From Timburyella sp030842085 (GTDB lineage Bacteria > Bacillota > Clostridia > Oscillospirales > Acutalibacteraceae), in the NCBI GenBank assembly GCA_030842085.1, contig JAUUSE010000015.1, positions 1-39,972 on the forward strand: a DNA stretch of 39,972 bases, written 5' to 3'. Position numbers and translations under genes: made by a program. Each line of letters starts with the position of its first letter. Within the stretch, counting starts at the first letter, position 1. Under the pieces are notes generated by a model. It was not told the origin of the DNA. It saw nothing but the letters and a program-made list of their open reading frames with translations, and made no database searches. Below are positions 23,443 to 31,701 of this stretch, piece after piece.

Positions 23443-23457
23443 AAAGATTAAATCTTT
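23443..23457. promoter_or_regulatory. 15-bp palindrome between aroE and acpP
   Basis: AAAGATT-A-AATCTTT is a perfect palindrome 33 bp upstream of the acpP -35 box and within the divergent aroE/acpP gap. It could bind a regulator; no known box is matched. Confidence 0.35.
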
Positions 23458-23490
23458 ACAAATCAGACATAAAAAATATTATTAAGGGTA

Positions 23491-23519
23491 TTGACATTAA
23501 GTGAAAAATCTCATATTAT
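23491..23519 (+). promoter_or_regulatory. Promoter of acpP
   Basis: TTGACA (23491-23496) and TATTAT (23514-23519), 17 bp apart, give an untranslated leader of about 80 bases. Confidence 0.82.
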
Positions 23520-23606
23520 TTATGCAAGTTAGTCGTAGAAAGATAATATCACACACCAACGGATTTGTCCACAGACGGTCCGATTATTTTAAGGGGGATA
23601 TATTAA

Positions 23607-23834
23607 ATGGTATTTGAGAAAATTAGGGAAATTCTTTGTCAGCAGCTGGATATTGAGGAAGACACTGTAACAATGGAATCATCAATAATAGATGATCTTG
23701 GCGCGGACAGTCTGGACGTTGTTGATCTGCTTATGACAATGGAAGATGAATTTGATATAGAGGTGCCGGATGAAGATGTTGAGAAAATGAAGACTGTCGG
23801 CGACCTTGTTAAGTATGTAGAGGCAAACAAATAA
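23607..23834 (+). CDS. acpP: Acyl carrier protein
   Basis: A 75-residue acidic carrier protein for fatty acid synthesis. The GADSLDVVDLLM motif carries Ser35, the site for the 4'-phosphopantetheine arm, and the EFDIEVPDEDVEKMKTVGDLVKYVE end is typical. AAGGGGG precedes the ATG. It is a single-gene transcript here with its own promoter and terminator; no fab genes are adjacent. Confidence 0.96.
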   Translation: MVFEKIREILCQQLDIEEDTVTMESSIIDDLGADSLDVVDLLMTMEDEFDIEVPDEDVEKMKTVGDLVKYVEANK

Positions 23835-23856
23835 TTGAGCTTTTGCTTTATAATAC

Positions 23857-23886
23857 GGCGTCCGCATAGCTTGTGGACGTCTTTTT
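23857..23886 (+). terminator. Terminator of acpP
   Basis: GGCGTCC (23857-23863) pairs with GGACGTC (23875-23881), one G-T pair, followed by TTTTT. Confidence 0.75.
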
Positions 23887-24458
23887 CTTTACACTCATAA
23901 AGTGGAATTTAGAGCTTTATTTGCGAATAAAAGCTTTGACAGCGAAGCCTTTGAAATGCATTTTGAAGAGTTATATAAGATTATCAGAAATTGAATATAA
24001 TGGATGTAATCATTTTTAAGCCACGGTGCTTGTAGGCATTTGCAATATTTGATGTTTTTAATGCAGTAAACTACTCTAATCTGTCATAAAAATATTTTAG
24101 AATCTGTGAAATCTGATATTTAATAATTTTTTCGACATTATATAAGTCGGGTGGGATAATACCAATTAGCGAATGACATAATATGCATGCAGTTTTAGCG
24201 TACTTATTTACATCAGCATATTCAAAATTTTTCTCAAGCGCGTGACTTGCATTTATCTATTAATTTATGCTAAAAATGGGAAGTATGTATTAGATAAGAA
24301 GTTAAGCAGAATCTCAATGAAAAAATAATGCATACTGAAAGCAGGCCTGACCAATTTATGTATGGTAATATACTCATTATAATTAATTATGAATTAATGC
24401 TGCTCGAGAGGCAAAAATACATATTGCAATAAGTTAAAATGTCGATTAATGCATTATA
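23887..24458. other. Long gap between acpP and proS
   Basis: AT-rich and without a supported gene. A 30-codon frame (GTG 23902 to TGA 23994) reads like protein (VEFRALFANKSF, then HFEELYKIIRN) but has no ribosome binding site; it may be a gene remnant. The remainder shows nothing recognisable. Confidence 0.35.
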
Positions 24459-24487
24459 TTGAAAAAAACAAATAATTATAATATAAT
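24459..24487 (+). promoter_or_regulatory. Promoter of proS
   Basis: TTGAAA (24459-24464) and a perfect TATAAT (24482-24487) with 17-bp spacing. The leader of about 110 bases has a weak hairpin (GTATGC 24541-24546 with GCATAC 24574-24579). No T-box sequence was found. Confidence 0.75.
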
Positions 24488-24603
24488 AAAAATCATGTGA
24501 TAAAACGCGGAACAGGAACGCGGCCTTGCGGTCATGAAAAGTATGCGGAATGTATATAATTTATTGCTTTTGTGCATACGCCTGTTTGAAAGGGGAAATA
24601 TAA

Positions 24604-26037
24604 GTGGACGAGAAAAAGATGGTAGAAGCGATAACTCCAATGGAGGAGGACTTTGCGCAGTGGTATACCGATGTTGTTACAAAGGCGGAGTTGGTAGATT
24701 ACTCCAGTCTGCGTGGGTTTATGGTATTGCGTCCGTACAGCACTGCCATATGGGAAAATATCCAAAGTGAGCTTAACAAAAGGTTTAAGGAAAAAGGGCA
24801 TGAAAATGTCCTTATGCCGATGCTTATACCGGAAAGCTTTTTGCAGAAGGAAAAGGAGCATGTTGAGGGATTTGCTCCGGAAGTGGCGCTCGTTACTCAC
24901 GGCGGCGGTGAAAAGCTGGCGGAGCCGCTCTGTATTCGTCCAACATCTGAAACGCTGTTTTGCGAGCATTATTCCCACATAGTGCATTCATGGCGTGATT
25001 TGCCGAAATTATATAATCAGTGGTGCAGCGTAGTAAGATGGGAGAAGTCCACACGCCCGTTTCTTCGTTCACGCGAATTTTACTGGCAAGAGGGGCATAC
25101 TATACACGAAACGGCGGAGGACGCCGTTGCCGAAACTTTCAGGATGCTCAACGTTTATGCCGATTTCTGCCGTGATGTTTTAGCCATGCCGGTTATAAAG
25201 GGCAAGAAGACGGAAAAGGAGAAATTTGCCGGCGCCGTCGATACTTATACGGTAGAGGCGATAATGCACGACGGCAAGGCGCTTCAGGCGGGAACGTCGC
25301 ATTATTTCGGCGATAAATTCTCTCGCCCCTTTAATATAACCTTTACCGGCCGCGACAACAAAATAAATTATCCCATGCAGACTTCGTGGGGCATGAGCAC
25401 AAGAATAATAGGTGCAATAATAATGTCGCACGGCGACAACAGCGGACTGAAACTGCCCCCGAGGATAGCTCCGTGTCAGGTTATAGTCGTGCCGGTGGCC
25501 TCGCACAAGCCGGGCGTAAAGGAAGCGGCCGAGAAGATAAAGCAGGACATATCAAGCTATGCAAGAGCAGAAATAGATTTATCAGAGCAGTCGCCGGGCT
25601 GGAAGTTCGCCGAGTATGAGATGCGCGGCGTGCCGCTCAGGCTTGAAATAGGTCCGCGTGATTTGCAAAACGAGCAGTGCGTATTAGTGCGCCGCGACAC
25701 GGGTGAGAAATCAATTGTGCCGCTAAACAGCCTTGACAGAGAGATACCGCGCCTGCTTGATGAAATCCATATGAATATGTACAAAACGGCAGAGAAGCGG
25801 CTTAACGACATGACATTTACGGCAAAGACATATGATGAATTTAAGGAAATATTCGAGCGTGGCAACGGCTTTGTAAAAGCCATGTGGTGCGGCGACAGGG
25901 AATGTGAGGAAAAAATAAAGGAAGAGACCGGCGTAACCTCGCGCTGCATGCCTTTTGAAGAGGAACACGTGTCGGATACTTGTATTTGCTGCGGCAAAAA
26001 AGCGAAAGCTCTTGTTTATTGGGGAAAGGCTTATTAA
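24604..26037 (+). CDS. proS: Prolyl-tRNA synthetase, short archaeal/eukaryotic type (ProS type 3)
   Basis: A 477-residue class II synthetase that charges tRNA-Pro. It lacks the editing insertion of the long bacterial form and matches the short type: GFMVLRPYSTAIWENIQ, LMPMLIPESFLQKEKEHVEGFAPE, then LCIRPTSETLFCEHY (motif 2 approach), VVRWEKSTRPFLRSREFYWQEGHT, QAGTSHYFGDKFSRPFNITF, and SWGMSTRIIGAIIMSHGD (motif 3). The anticodon-binding domain follows. The end has four cysteines (CGDRECEE, then CICCGKKAK), a zinc site typical of this type, and an aromatic C-terminus. GTG start with AAAGGGG upstream. Many Clostridia use this form. Confidence 0.96.
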   Translation: MDEKKMVEAITPMEEDFAQWYTDVVTKAELVDYSSLRGFMVLRPYSTAIWENIQSELNKRFKEKGHENVLMPMLIPESFLQKEKEHVEGFAPEVALVTHGGGEKLAEPLCIRPTSETLFCEHYSHIVHSWRDLPKLYNQWCSVVRWEKSTRPFLRSREFYWQEGHTIHETAEDAVAETFRMLNVYADFCRDVLAMPVIKGKKTEKEKFAGAVDTYTVEAIMHDGKALQAGTSHYFGDKFSRPFNITFTGRDNKINYPMQTSWGMSTRIIGAIIMSHGDNSGLKLPPRIAPCQVIVVPVASHKPGVKEAAEKIKQDISSYARAEIDLSEQSPGWKFAEYEMRGVPLRLEIGPRDLQNEQCVLVRRDTGEKSIVPLNSLDREIPRLLDEIHMNMYKTAEKRLNDMTFTAKTYDEFKEIFERGNGFVKAMWCGDRECEEKIKEETGVTSRCMPFEEEHVSDTCICCGKKAKALVYWGKAY

Positions 26038-26071
26038 ATTTTAATACCTTGTAAATAAATAATATTTATGG

Positions 26072-26100
26072 TTGTAAAAAGGAATATAAAGTGATAAAAT
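26072..26100 (+). promoter_or_regulatory. Promoter of the Ser-rich membrane protein
   Basis: TTGTAA (26072-26077) and TAAAAT (26095-26100), 17 bp apart, about 40 bp before the start codon. Confidence 0.6.
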
Positions 26101-26139
26101 AGCATTTACGAATTTATAAAAGCATTAGGAGTGGTTCTT

Positions 26140-27111
26140 TTGTCTCGGTCAGGAAAAGTTGCGGCGATTTATACGCTTGTGGTGGTTATGCTGCTTTCTG
26201 CTACAATATGGACATTTGCTGAAGAAGACTCCAGCGGCTCTTCATCAGTAACATCAAGCGATTCGCAGCCATCGTCAGTAACTTCTGAGCCGACATCAGA
26301 GCCTGCCGAATCTTCAGTTGAAAGCTCCTCTTCTTCTGAAACGGTTTCGTCTCAGCCGACAGAATCATCCGAAGCCCCGGCAGAGAGCTCTCGTCCCTCG
26401 TCATCATCAAGACCATCCTCATCATCACGGCCGTCGTCATCATCTCGTCCTTCATCTTCATCGCGGCCGTCGTCATCACGTACATCATCTAGGGTCTCTT
26501 CATCGTCACGCGCTGAATCAAGCGAGGGTAGCGAGTCAGATGAAGAGAGCAGCAGCTCTTCGCGGGCAAGCAGCTTGGCCAGTTCATCTGAATCTGCGGC
26601 AGCCGGCACGGTCACTTCAAGTGAAGTAAGCAGTAGCCAGGCGGGTGGATCCGGCGGAGGGATATCAAGTATTAAGTCTTGGATATGGCTGCCCATAGTT
26701 CTTATTGTATTATCCGTAGGTGTACTCATATTTGTAAATGTCAACGCTTACAGGCAGCGCAAGCTCCAAAAGGCTGCTGACGCTAAGCTTGAGCGTTACC
26801 GCAAGGGGCTTGTTGGTGAGGATGAAATGATATATAGCGATGAGGATGGAACCGGAGTAGATGCAGACGGCGAAGGAATATCTGAAGATGGGGAGCATGA
26901 AGACTTCTATATAGACGACAGATATTTTGACGACGACTTTAATATGGATAACGAGCCGTCTGATGTACAGCAATCTGGCTATGATGATTATAATGGCGAT
27001 TTTTATGGAGACAATAACTATAATAGCTATGATAATCAGGATTTAATCGATAATAAGTCGGACAGCGTAAAGAAGATGAAAAAGAGAATAGACGACAATC
27101 CGTTTGTTTAA
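26140..27111 (+). CDS. Ser-rich bitopic membrane protein of unknown function
   Basis: A 323-residue protein I do not recognise. A signal peptide (about 1-27, with VAAIYTLVVVMLLSATIWTFA) leads into about 145 residues dominated by Ser, including four perfect RPSSSS repeats and a fifth shorter one at 85-113, then acidic Ser stretches. A Gly-rich hinge precedes a single membrane segment (about 181-202), followed by basic YRQRKLQKAADAK. The last 110 residues are very acidic, with many Asp, Tyr and Asn, ending KKMKKRIDDNPFV. Topology suggests a wall-spanning Ser stalk outside and an acidic tail inside. The start is TTG 26140 with AGGAG eight bases before it; an in-frame GTG upstream overlaps that site. 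Own promoter and terminator. Confidence 0.72.
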   Translation: MSRSGKVAAIYTLVVVMLLSATIWTFAEEDSSGSSSVTSSDSQPSSVTSEPTSEPAESSVESSSSSETVSSQPTESSEAPAESSRPSSSSRPSSSSRPSSSSRPSSSSRPSSSRTSSRVSSSSRAESSEGSESDEESSSSSRASSLASSSESAAAGTVTSSEVSSSQAGGSGGGISSIKSWIWLPIVLIVLSVGVLIFVNVNAYRQRKLQKAADAKLERYRKGLVGEDEMIYSDEDGTGVDADGEGISEDGEHEDFYIDDRYFDDDFNMDNEPSDVQQSGYDDYNGDFYGDNNYNSYDNQDLIDNKSDSVKKMKKRIDDNPFV

Positions 27112-27122
27112 ATTTAAAGGTA

Positions 27123-27153
27123 TCCGCCGGGCCTAAGCCCGGCGGAAAATTTT
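27123..27153 (+). terminator. Terminator after the Ser-rich protein
   Basis: CCGCCGGGC (27124-27132) and GCCCGGCGG (27137-27145) form a perfect 9-bp GC-rich stem with a 4-nt loop, followed by AAAATTTT. Confidence 0.8.
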
Positions 27154-27187
27154 ATGGGGAATAATGATAAAAAGATGAAAAAAGTGC

Positions 27188-27216
27188 TTGCAATATGGCC
27201 AATAGTGTGATAATAT
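27188..27216 (+). promoter_or_regulatory. Promoter of the S10-spc ribosomal operon
   Basis: TTGCAA (27188-27193) and TAATAT (27211-27216) are 17 bp apart. The resulting leader would be about 257 bases. Confidence 0.6.
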
Positions 27217-27479
27217 TATCAAGCATGCTGTGGTAGTGTGCGTTGATATGCGTTGATGCGGTAGGTGGCCGTCCTCTGAGACGGGGAATTATCGCGGAGT
27301 ATGTCCGATTTTAAACCGGGCGAAATTATCATATACTATTATAATGTGTATATGAAGGCTGAAGACCCGGATACAGCCCTGTGGCTGGTCCGGTTTTATC
27401 ATTGTGATGGATGAAACACCCGGCACAATGTAAAGTTTTTAGCAAGCCCGCCATCTAAAATTTTTGGGAGGCGACGTAA
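27217..27479 (+). promoter_or_regulatory. Structured leader of rpsJ with a possible attenuator hairpin
   Basis: A hairpin CCGTC (27269-27273) with GACGG (27280-27284) occurs early. A stronger one follows: CCGGA (27367-27371) with TCCGG (27389-27393), and inside it CAGCC (27374-27378) with GGCTG (27383-27387), directly followed by TTTT. This resembles an intrinsic terminator 83 bp before the rpsJ start. It could be autogenous control by a ribosomal protein; an S10-Clostridia leader motif has been proposed in the literature, but I cannot test the match. Confidence 0.55.
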
Positions 27480-27791
27480 GTGGCAGTAAAAGCAAAAATC
27501 AGAATAAGGATAAAGGGATATGACCACAAGCTTGTGGATCAGGCGGCCGACAAGATAGTCGAGACGGTTAAGCGCACAGGCGCCCGCGTATCTGGGCCGG
27601 TGCCGCTGCCGACGGAGAAGGAAGTTGTAACGATACTCCGCGCGGTACACAAGTACAAGGACAGCCGTGAGCAGTTTGAAATGCGCACGCACAAGAGATT
27701 AATTGATATTTTACGCCCATCAAACAAGACCGTTGAAGTTTTGACAGGCTTAGAGCTTCCGGCCGGCGTAGAAATAGAAATGAAGCTGTAA
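27480..27791 (+). CDS. rpsJ: Ribosomal protein S10
   Basis: A 103-residue 30S protein, normal length, which also pairs with NusB in antitermination. KAKIRIRIKGYDHKLVDQAADKIV at the start and the GPVPLPTEKEVVTILRAVHK loop and HKRLIDILRP end are diagnostic. GTG start with GGGAGG eight bases upstream. It opens the operon, following a 260-base leader with a terminator-like hairpin. Confidence 0.98.
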   Translation: MAVKAKIRIRIKGYDHKLVDQAADKIVETVKRTGARVSGPVPLPTEKEVVTILRAVHKYKDSREQFEMRTHKRLIDILRPSNKTVEVLTGLELPAGVEIEMKL

Positions 27792-27851
27792 TTTCTGCGG
27801 CTTCAGGTCAAGTTGGCAAACGCCAACCAATAACCAAAGGAGGAAAGGATT

Positions 27852-28487
27852 ATGCAGAAGAGCATAATAGGCAAAAAACTCGGCATGACTCAAATCTTTG
27901 ACGAGAACGGCAAGTTCATTCCTGTCACCGTCATAGAGGCCGGACCGTGTGTAGTCGTTCAGAAGAAGACTATGGAAAAAGACGGATATGAGTCGGTACA
28001 GATAGGATACGGCGACATGAAGGCCGACAAGGTTAAGAAGCCATTAAAGGGCCATTTCGCCAAGGCTGATGTAGCGCCGAAGCGCGTACTGAGAGAGTTC
28101 AGATATGATGATGTATCTGCTCTGAACGTAGGCGACCTTATAAAGGCGGACATCTTTGCAGAGGGCGAGCGCGTAGACGTCGTCGGACGCAGCAAGGGTA
28201 AAGGCTACGCCGGCGTTATCAAAAGATGGAACTTTGCAAGGCTTAAGGAATCGCACGGTACAGGTCCTGTTGCCAGAAAGGGCGGTTCTATAGGTATGAA
28301 CAGCACGCCGTCCCGCGTGTTCAAGGGCAAGAAGATGTCCGGACATCTCGGCAACGAGCGTGTGACAGTACAGAATCTTGATGTTGTCAAGGTAGACGCT
28401 GAGAACAACATTATAGCCGTTAAAGGCGCCGTTCCCGGCCCAAAAGGCGGCATAGTTGTAATATCTGACAGCGTTAAGAGAGCGTAA
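27852..28487 (+). CDS. rplC: Ribosomal protein L3
   Basis: A 211-residue 50S assembly-initiating protein. GKKLGMTQIFDENGKFIPVTVIEAGPC at the start and the loop GSIGMNSTPSRVFKGKKMSGHLGNERVTVQNLDVV, which reaches the peptidyl-transferase region, are typical. AAAGGAGG precedes the ATG; 60 bp separate it from rpsJ. Confidence 0.98.
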   Translation: MQKSIIGKKLGMTQIFDENGKFIPVTVIEAGPCVVVQKKTMEKDGYESVQIGYGDMKADKVKKPLKGHFAKADVAPKRVLREFRYDDVSALNVGDLIKADIFAEGERVDVVGRSKGKGYAGVIKRWNFARLKESHGTGPVARKGGSIGMNSTPSRVFKGKKMSGHLGNERVTVQNLDVVKVDAENNIIAVKGAVPGPKGGIVVISDSVKRA

Positions 28488-28504
28488 GGGAAGGAGAGTA
28501 TACA

Positions 28505-29131
28505 ATGCCTAATGTAGCAGTAATGGATATGGCGGGCAAAAAGGTTGAGGAAATGACCCTCAGCGATGCCGTATTTGGTATAGAGCCCAACGCAGCGGTA
28601 ATGCACATGGCTGTTGTCGCTTACCTGGCCAATCAGCGCTCTGGGACGCAGTCGACGCTTACAAGGTCTGAAGTAACCGGCGGCGGTAAAAAGCCGTGGA
28701 GGCAGAAGGGCACCGGCCACGCAAGACAGGGTTCAATAAGGGCTCCGCAGTGGCAGCATGGCGGCATAGCTTTAGGACCTAAGCCGAGGAGCTATCGTCA
28801 GGATATGAATAAAAAGCAAAGGCAGCTTGCGATTAAGTCTGCGTTGTCTGACAAGGTTCTTACCAACGACCTTATAGTGCTTAGCGAGCTTGTAGCCGAT
28901 GATTATAAGACAAAGCTTATAGCGGCTATGCTCAGCGCGCTCGGCGCAGGGAAAAAAGTTCTTATAGTTTTAGACAGCAACGACAAAAAAGCTGTGTACA
29001 GCGCACGTAATATAGAGGGCGTAAAAGTCGCGCAGGCAAACACAATAAACACCTACGACATAATAAACGCCGATACTCTTATTATAGTGAAAAACGCTGT
29101 CGCTATGATTGAGGAGGTATATGCCCAATGA
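28505..29131 (+). CDS. rplD: Ribosomal protein L4
   Basis: A 208-residue 50S protein lining the exit tunnel. VAYLANQRSGTQSTLTRSEVTGGGKKPWRQKGTGHARQGSIRAPQ is the conserved tunnel loop, and SYRQDMNKKQRQLAIKSAL follows. In E. coli L4 represses the S10 operon through its leader, so it is a candidate regulator of the rpsJ leader here. AAGGAGAG precedes the ATG; the stop overlaps rplW by four bases. Confidence 0.98.
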   Translation: MPNVAVMDMAGKKVEEMTLSDAVFGIEPNAAVMHMAVVAYLANQRSGTQSTLTRSEVTGGGKKPWRQKGTGHARQGSIRAPQWQHGGIALGPKPRSYRQDMNKKQRQLAIKSALSDKVLTNDLIVLSELVADDYKTKLIAAMLSALGAGKKVLIVLDSNDKKAVYSARNIEGVKVAQANTINTYDIINADTLIIVKNAVAMIEEVYAQ

Positions 29132-29421
29132 AAATAGCACAGGATATTGTAATATCGCCTGTTATAACCGAAAAGACGATGGGCACAGCCGATCAGAGGA
29201 AATACACCTTTAAGGTTGCTAAAGATGCAAACAAGGTGGAGATAGCAAAAGCAGTTGAAGAGCTGTTTGATGTAAAGGTAGAAAAGGTAAATACAGCGAA
29301 TGTTCGCGGACAGAAGCGCCGCATGGGCCGCAACGAGGGCTACACAGCCAGCTGGAAGAAGGCCACTGTAACGCTTACTGAGGACTCCAAGAAGATAGAG
29401 TTCTTTGAGAGCATGATGTAA
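29128..29421 (+). CDS. rplW: Ribosomal protein L23
   Basis: A 97-residue 50S protein at the tunnel exit, where trigger factor and SRP dock. DIVISPVITEKTM, YTFKVAKDANKVEIAKAVEELFDVKVEKVNTANVRGQKRRMGR, and YTASWKKATVTL are typical. GAGGAGGT lies inside the end of rplD, and the ATGA overlap couples the two. Confidence 0.98.
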   Translation: MKIAQDIVISPVITEKTMGTADQRKYTFKVAKDANKVEIAKAVEELFDVKVEKVNTANVRGQKRRMGRNEGYTASWKKATVTLTEDSKKIEFFESMM

Positions 29422-29488
29422 TTTGCCTATGAGGCACATATGGGGTAGGGCATGCCCCGCAAAGCCAATAAGAGGAGAGTGAATCCGA

Positions 29489-30322
29489 ATGCCAGTTAAA
29501 CATTACAAGCCGACGACTCCCGGCAGAAGAGGGATGTCGGTTATCGATTATTCCGGCCTGTCAAAGACCGGACCGGAAAGAAGCCTGCTGCAGCCACTTA
29601 AAAAGAATTCCGGCCGCAACAGCTACGGCAGAATAACCGTTCGTCATCGCGGCGGCGGAAATCGCCGTAAGTACAGAGTTATAGACTTTAAGAGACTTAA
29701 GTTCGATGTGCCGGCCAAGGTATTAACAATAGAATACGACCCGAACCGTACAGCGCACATTGCTCTTATACAGTATGAAGACGGCGAGAAGAGCTACATT
29801 TTAGCCCCGAACGGCCTGAAGGTTGGCGACACCGTTATAAACGGTCCCGGCCACGATATCGTGACCGGCAACGCCATGCCGCTTAGCGCAATTCCGACAG
29901 GTACTTTCGTACACAACGTCGAGCTTCATCCCGGCAAGGGCGGCCAGCTGGCTCGCAGCGCCGGCAACATGGCTCAGCTCATGGCTAAGGAAGGCAAGCT
30001 TGCACTTCTAAGACTGCCGTCGGGCGAGCTTAGAAATGTTCCCGACAACTGCATGGCGACAATAGGCCAGGTCGGCAACATAGAGAAAGAAAATGCAAGC
30101 CTCGGCAAAGCCGGCCGCAAGCGTCACATGGGCATAAGGCCTACGGTGCGCGGCTCGGTCATGAACCCGGTTGACCACCCGCACGGCGGTGGTGAGGGCA
30201 AGTCTCCGATAGGACGTCCCGGCCCTGTAACACCGTGGGGCAAGCCGGCGCTTGGATATAAGACCCGCAAGAATCATAAGCAGTCAGATAAGCTTATAGT
30301 AAAACGTCGCGGCACTAAATAG
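29489..30322 (+). CDS. rplB: Ribosomal protein L2
   Basis: A 277-residue 50S protein near the peptidyl-transferase centre. KHYKPTTPGRRGMSV, RITVRHRGGGNRRKYRVIDFKR, RSAGNMAQLMAKEGKLALLRLPSGE and the highly conserved VMNPVDHPHGGGEGKSPIG, which includes the histidine implicated in activity, are present. AGGAGAG precedes the ATG; 67 bp follow rplW. Confidence 0.98.
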   Translation: MPVKHYKPTTPGRRGMSVIDYSGLSKTGPERSLLQPLKKNSGRNSYGRITVRHRGGGNRRKYRVIDFKRLKFDVPAKVLTIEYDPNRTAHIALIQYEDGEKSYILAPNGLKVGDTVINGPGHDIVTGNAMPLSAIPTGTFVHNVELHPGKGGQLARSAGNMAQLMAKEGKLALLRLPSGELRNVPDNCMATIGQVGNIEKENASLGKAGRKRHMGIRPTVRGSVMNPVDHPHGGGEGKSPIGRPGPVTPWGKPALGYKTRKNHKQSDKLIVKRRGTK

Positions 30323-30342
30323 TCGAAGGGAGGAACCGAGTA

Positions 30343-30627
30343 ATGGGAAGAAGTGTTAAAAAAGGACCATATGTACAACCTGTACTTTTAAAGCGCGTTC
30401 AGGAAATGAACAACAGCGGCGAGAAGCGCGTGCTTAAGACTTGGAGCCGCTCATCTACCATATTCCCTGATTTTGTCGGCCATACCTTCGCGGTACACGA
30501 CGGACGCAAGCATGTTCCGGTATATGTAACGGAAGACATGGTAGGCCACAAGCTGGGCGAATTTGCCCCTACGAGGACATTTAAGGGTCACGCAGGCTCT
30601 AAGACGACAGCCACAAAAGGCAAATAA
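30343..30627 (+). CDS. rpsS: Ribosomal protein S19
   Basis: A 94-residue 30S head protein that contacts the decoding-side tRNA. RSVKKGPYVQPVLLKRV, TWSRSSTIFPDFVGHTFAVHDGRKHVPVYVTEDMVGHKLGEFAPTRTF are diagnostic. AGGGAGG precedes the ATG. Confidence 0.98.
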   Translation: MGRSVKKGPYVQPVLLKRVQEMNNSGEKRVLKTWSRSSTIFPDFVGHTFAVHDGRKHVPVYVTEDMVGHKLGEFAPTRTFKGHAGSKTTATKGK

Positions 30628-30654
30628 ACAGGCGTAGAAAGGAGAGTTTAGACT

Positions 30655-30999
30655 ATGGAATCAAAAGCGGTTCTGACATATGCGCGTATATCGCCCCGCA
30701 AAGTACAGATAGTGCTGGACCTTATACGCAATCAGCCGGCGGACAAAGCCATGGCAATACTCAAACATACGCCTAAGGCTGCGTGCGAGTATTTAATAAA
30801 GCTTTTAAAATCTGCAATGGCGAATGCCGAGAACAATCACAATATGGATGTGTCGAGGCTTTATGTGGCATATTGCCACGTTGGCCCGGGTCCGATACTC
30901 AAGAGGATACGTCCAAGGGCGCACGGACGCGCATACCGTATAAACAAAAGGACATCTCACATCACCCTTGTGCTAAGGGAAATGGAAGAATCTGTATGA
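30655..30999 (+). CDS. rplV: Ribosomal protein L22
   Basis: A 114-residue 50S protein whose long loop lines the exit tunnel; changes there cause macrolide resistance. ARISPRKVQIVLDLIRNQPADKAMAIL and the loop PGPILKRIRPRAHGRAYRINKRTSHITL are present and look intact. AAGGAGAG precedes the ATG. Confidence 0.97.
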   Translation: MESKAVLTYARISPRKVQIVLDLIRNQPADKAMAILKHTPKAACEYLIKLLKSAMANAENNHNMDVSRLYVAYCHVGPGPILKRIRPRAHGRAYRINKRTSHITLVLREMEESV

Positions 31000-31011
31000 G
31001 GAGGAAAATAG

Positions 31012-31701
31012 ATGGGCCAGAAAGTTAACCCGCACGGTTTACGCGTAGGCGTCATAAAAAACTGGGACTCACGCTGGTTTGCGAAGAAAAACGAATTCGG
31101 CGACACCCTGGTAGAAGACTATAATCTGCGCAAGATGCTGAAAAAAGACCTTTACGGCGCCGGCGTACCGAAGATAGAAATTGAGCGTGCCGCATCCCGC
31201 GTGCGCATCTTTATTCACTGCGCGAAGCCCGGTATGGTAATAGGCCGCAACGGTGCTGAAATCGAAAAGATTAAGGCAAAGTGCGAAAAAGTGCTTAACA
31301 AGCCGGTATCGATAAACATTGTCGAGGTAAAAAACCCCGACCTCAACGCACAGCTTGTAGCGGAGAATATAGCCGCACAGCTTGAGAGGCGTATATCTTT
31401 CCGCCGCGCAATGAAGCAGGCCATAGGCCGTGCTATGAAGCTTGGCGCAAAGGGTATAAAGACACAGGTATCAGGCCGTCTCGGCGGCGCTGAAATAGCC
31501 AGAACAGAACATTATCACGAGGGAACAATCCCTCTGCAGACACTGAGGGCTGACATAGACTACGGATTTGCTGAGGCAAATACGACTTACGGCCGCATAG
31601 GCGTAAAGACCTGGATATACAGGGGCGAGCTTCTGCAGGACGTAAGACGGCCTTCACGCAGGGAAGGAGGCAAACGCAATGCTGCTCCCAAAGCGCGTTA
31701 A
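31012..31701 (+). CDS. rpsC: Ribosomal protein S3
   Basis: A 229-residue 30S protein at the mRNA entry site. It starts MGQKVNPHGLRVGVIKNWDSRWFA; GMVIGRNGAEIEKIK is the KH-domain loop; GRLGGAEIARTEHYHEGTIPLQTLRADIDYG is the conserved C-terminal part. GAGGAGG lies just before the ATG. The end overlaps rplP by 23 bases. Confidence 0.98.
   Translation: MGQKVNPHGLRVGVIKNWDSRWFAKKNEFGDTLVEDYNLRKMLKKDLYGAGVPKIEIERAASRVRIFIHCAKPGMVIGRNGAEIEKIKAKCEKVLNKPVSINIVEVKNPDLNAQLVAENIAAQLERRISFRRAMKQAIGRAMKLGAKGIKTQVSGRLGGAEIARTEHYHEGTIPLQTLRADIDYGFAEANTTYGRIGVKTWIYRGELLQDVRRPSRREGGKRNAAPKAR

Noticed and set aside
24488..24603. T-box or other riboswitch before proS
   Set aside because: Only a weak 6-bp hairpin and short GC-rich repeats; no conserved core.
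26201..26744. Open frames on both strands across the Ser-repeat region
   Set aside because: Repetitive Ser codons keep other frames open; the real frame has a signal peptide, start site and membrane segment.
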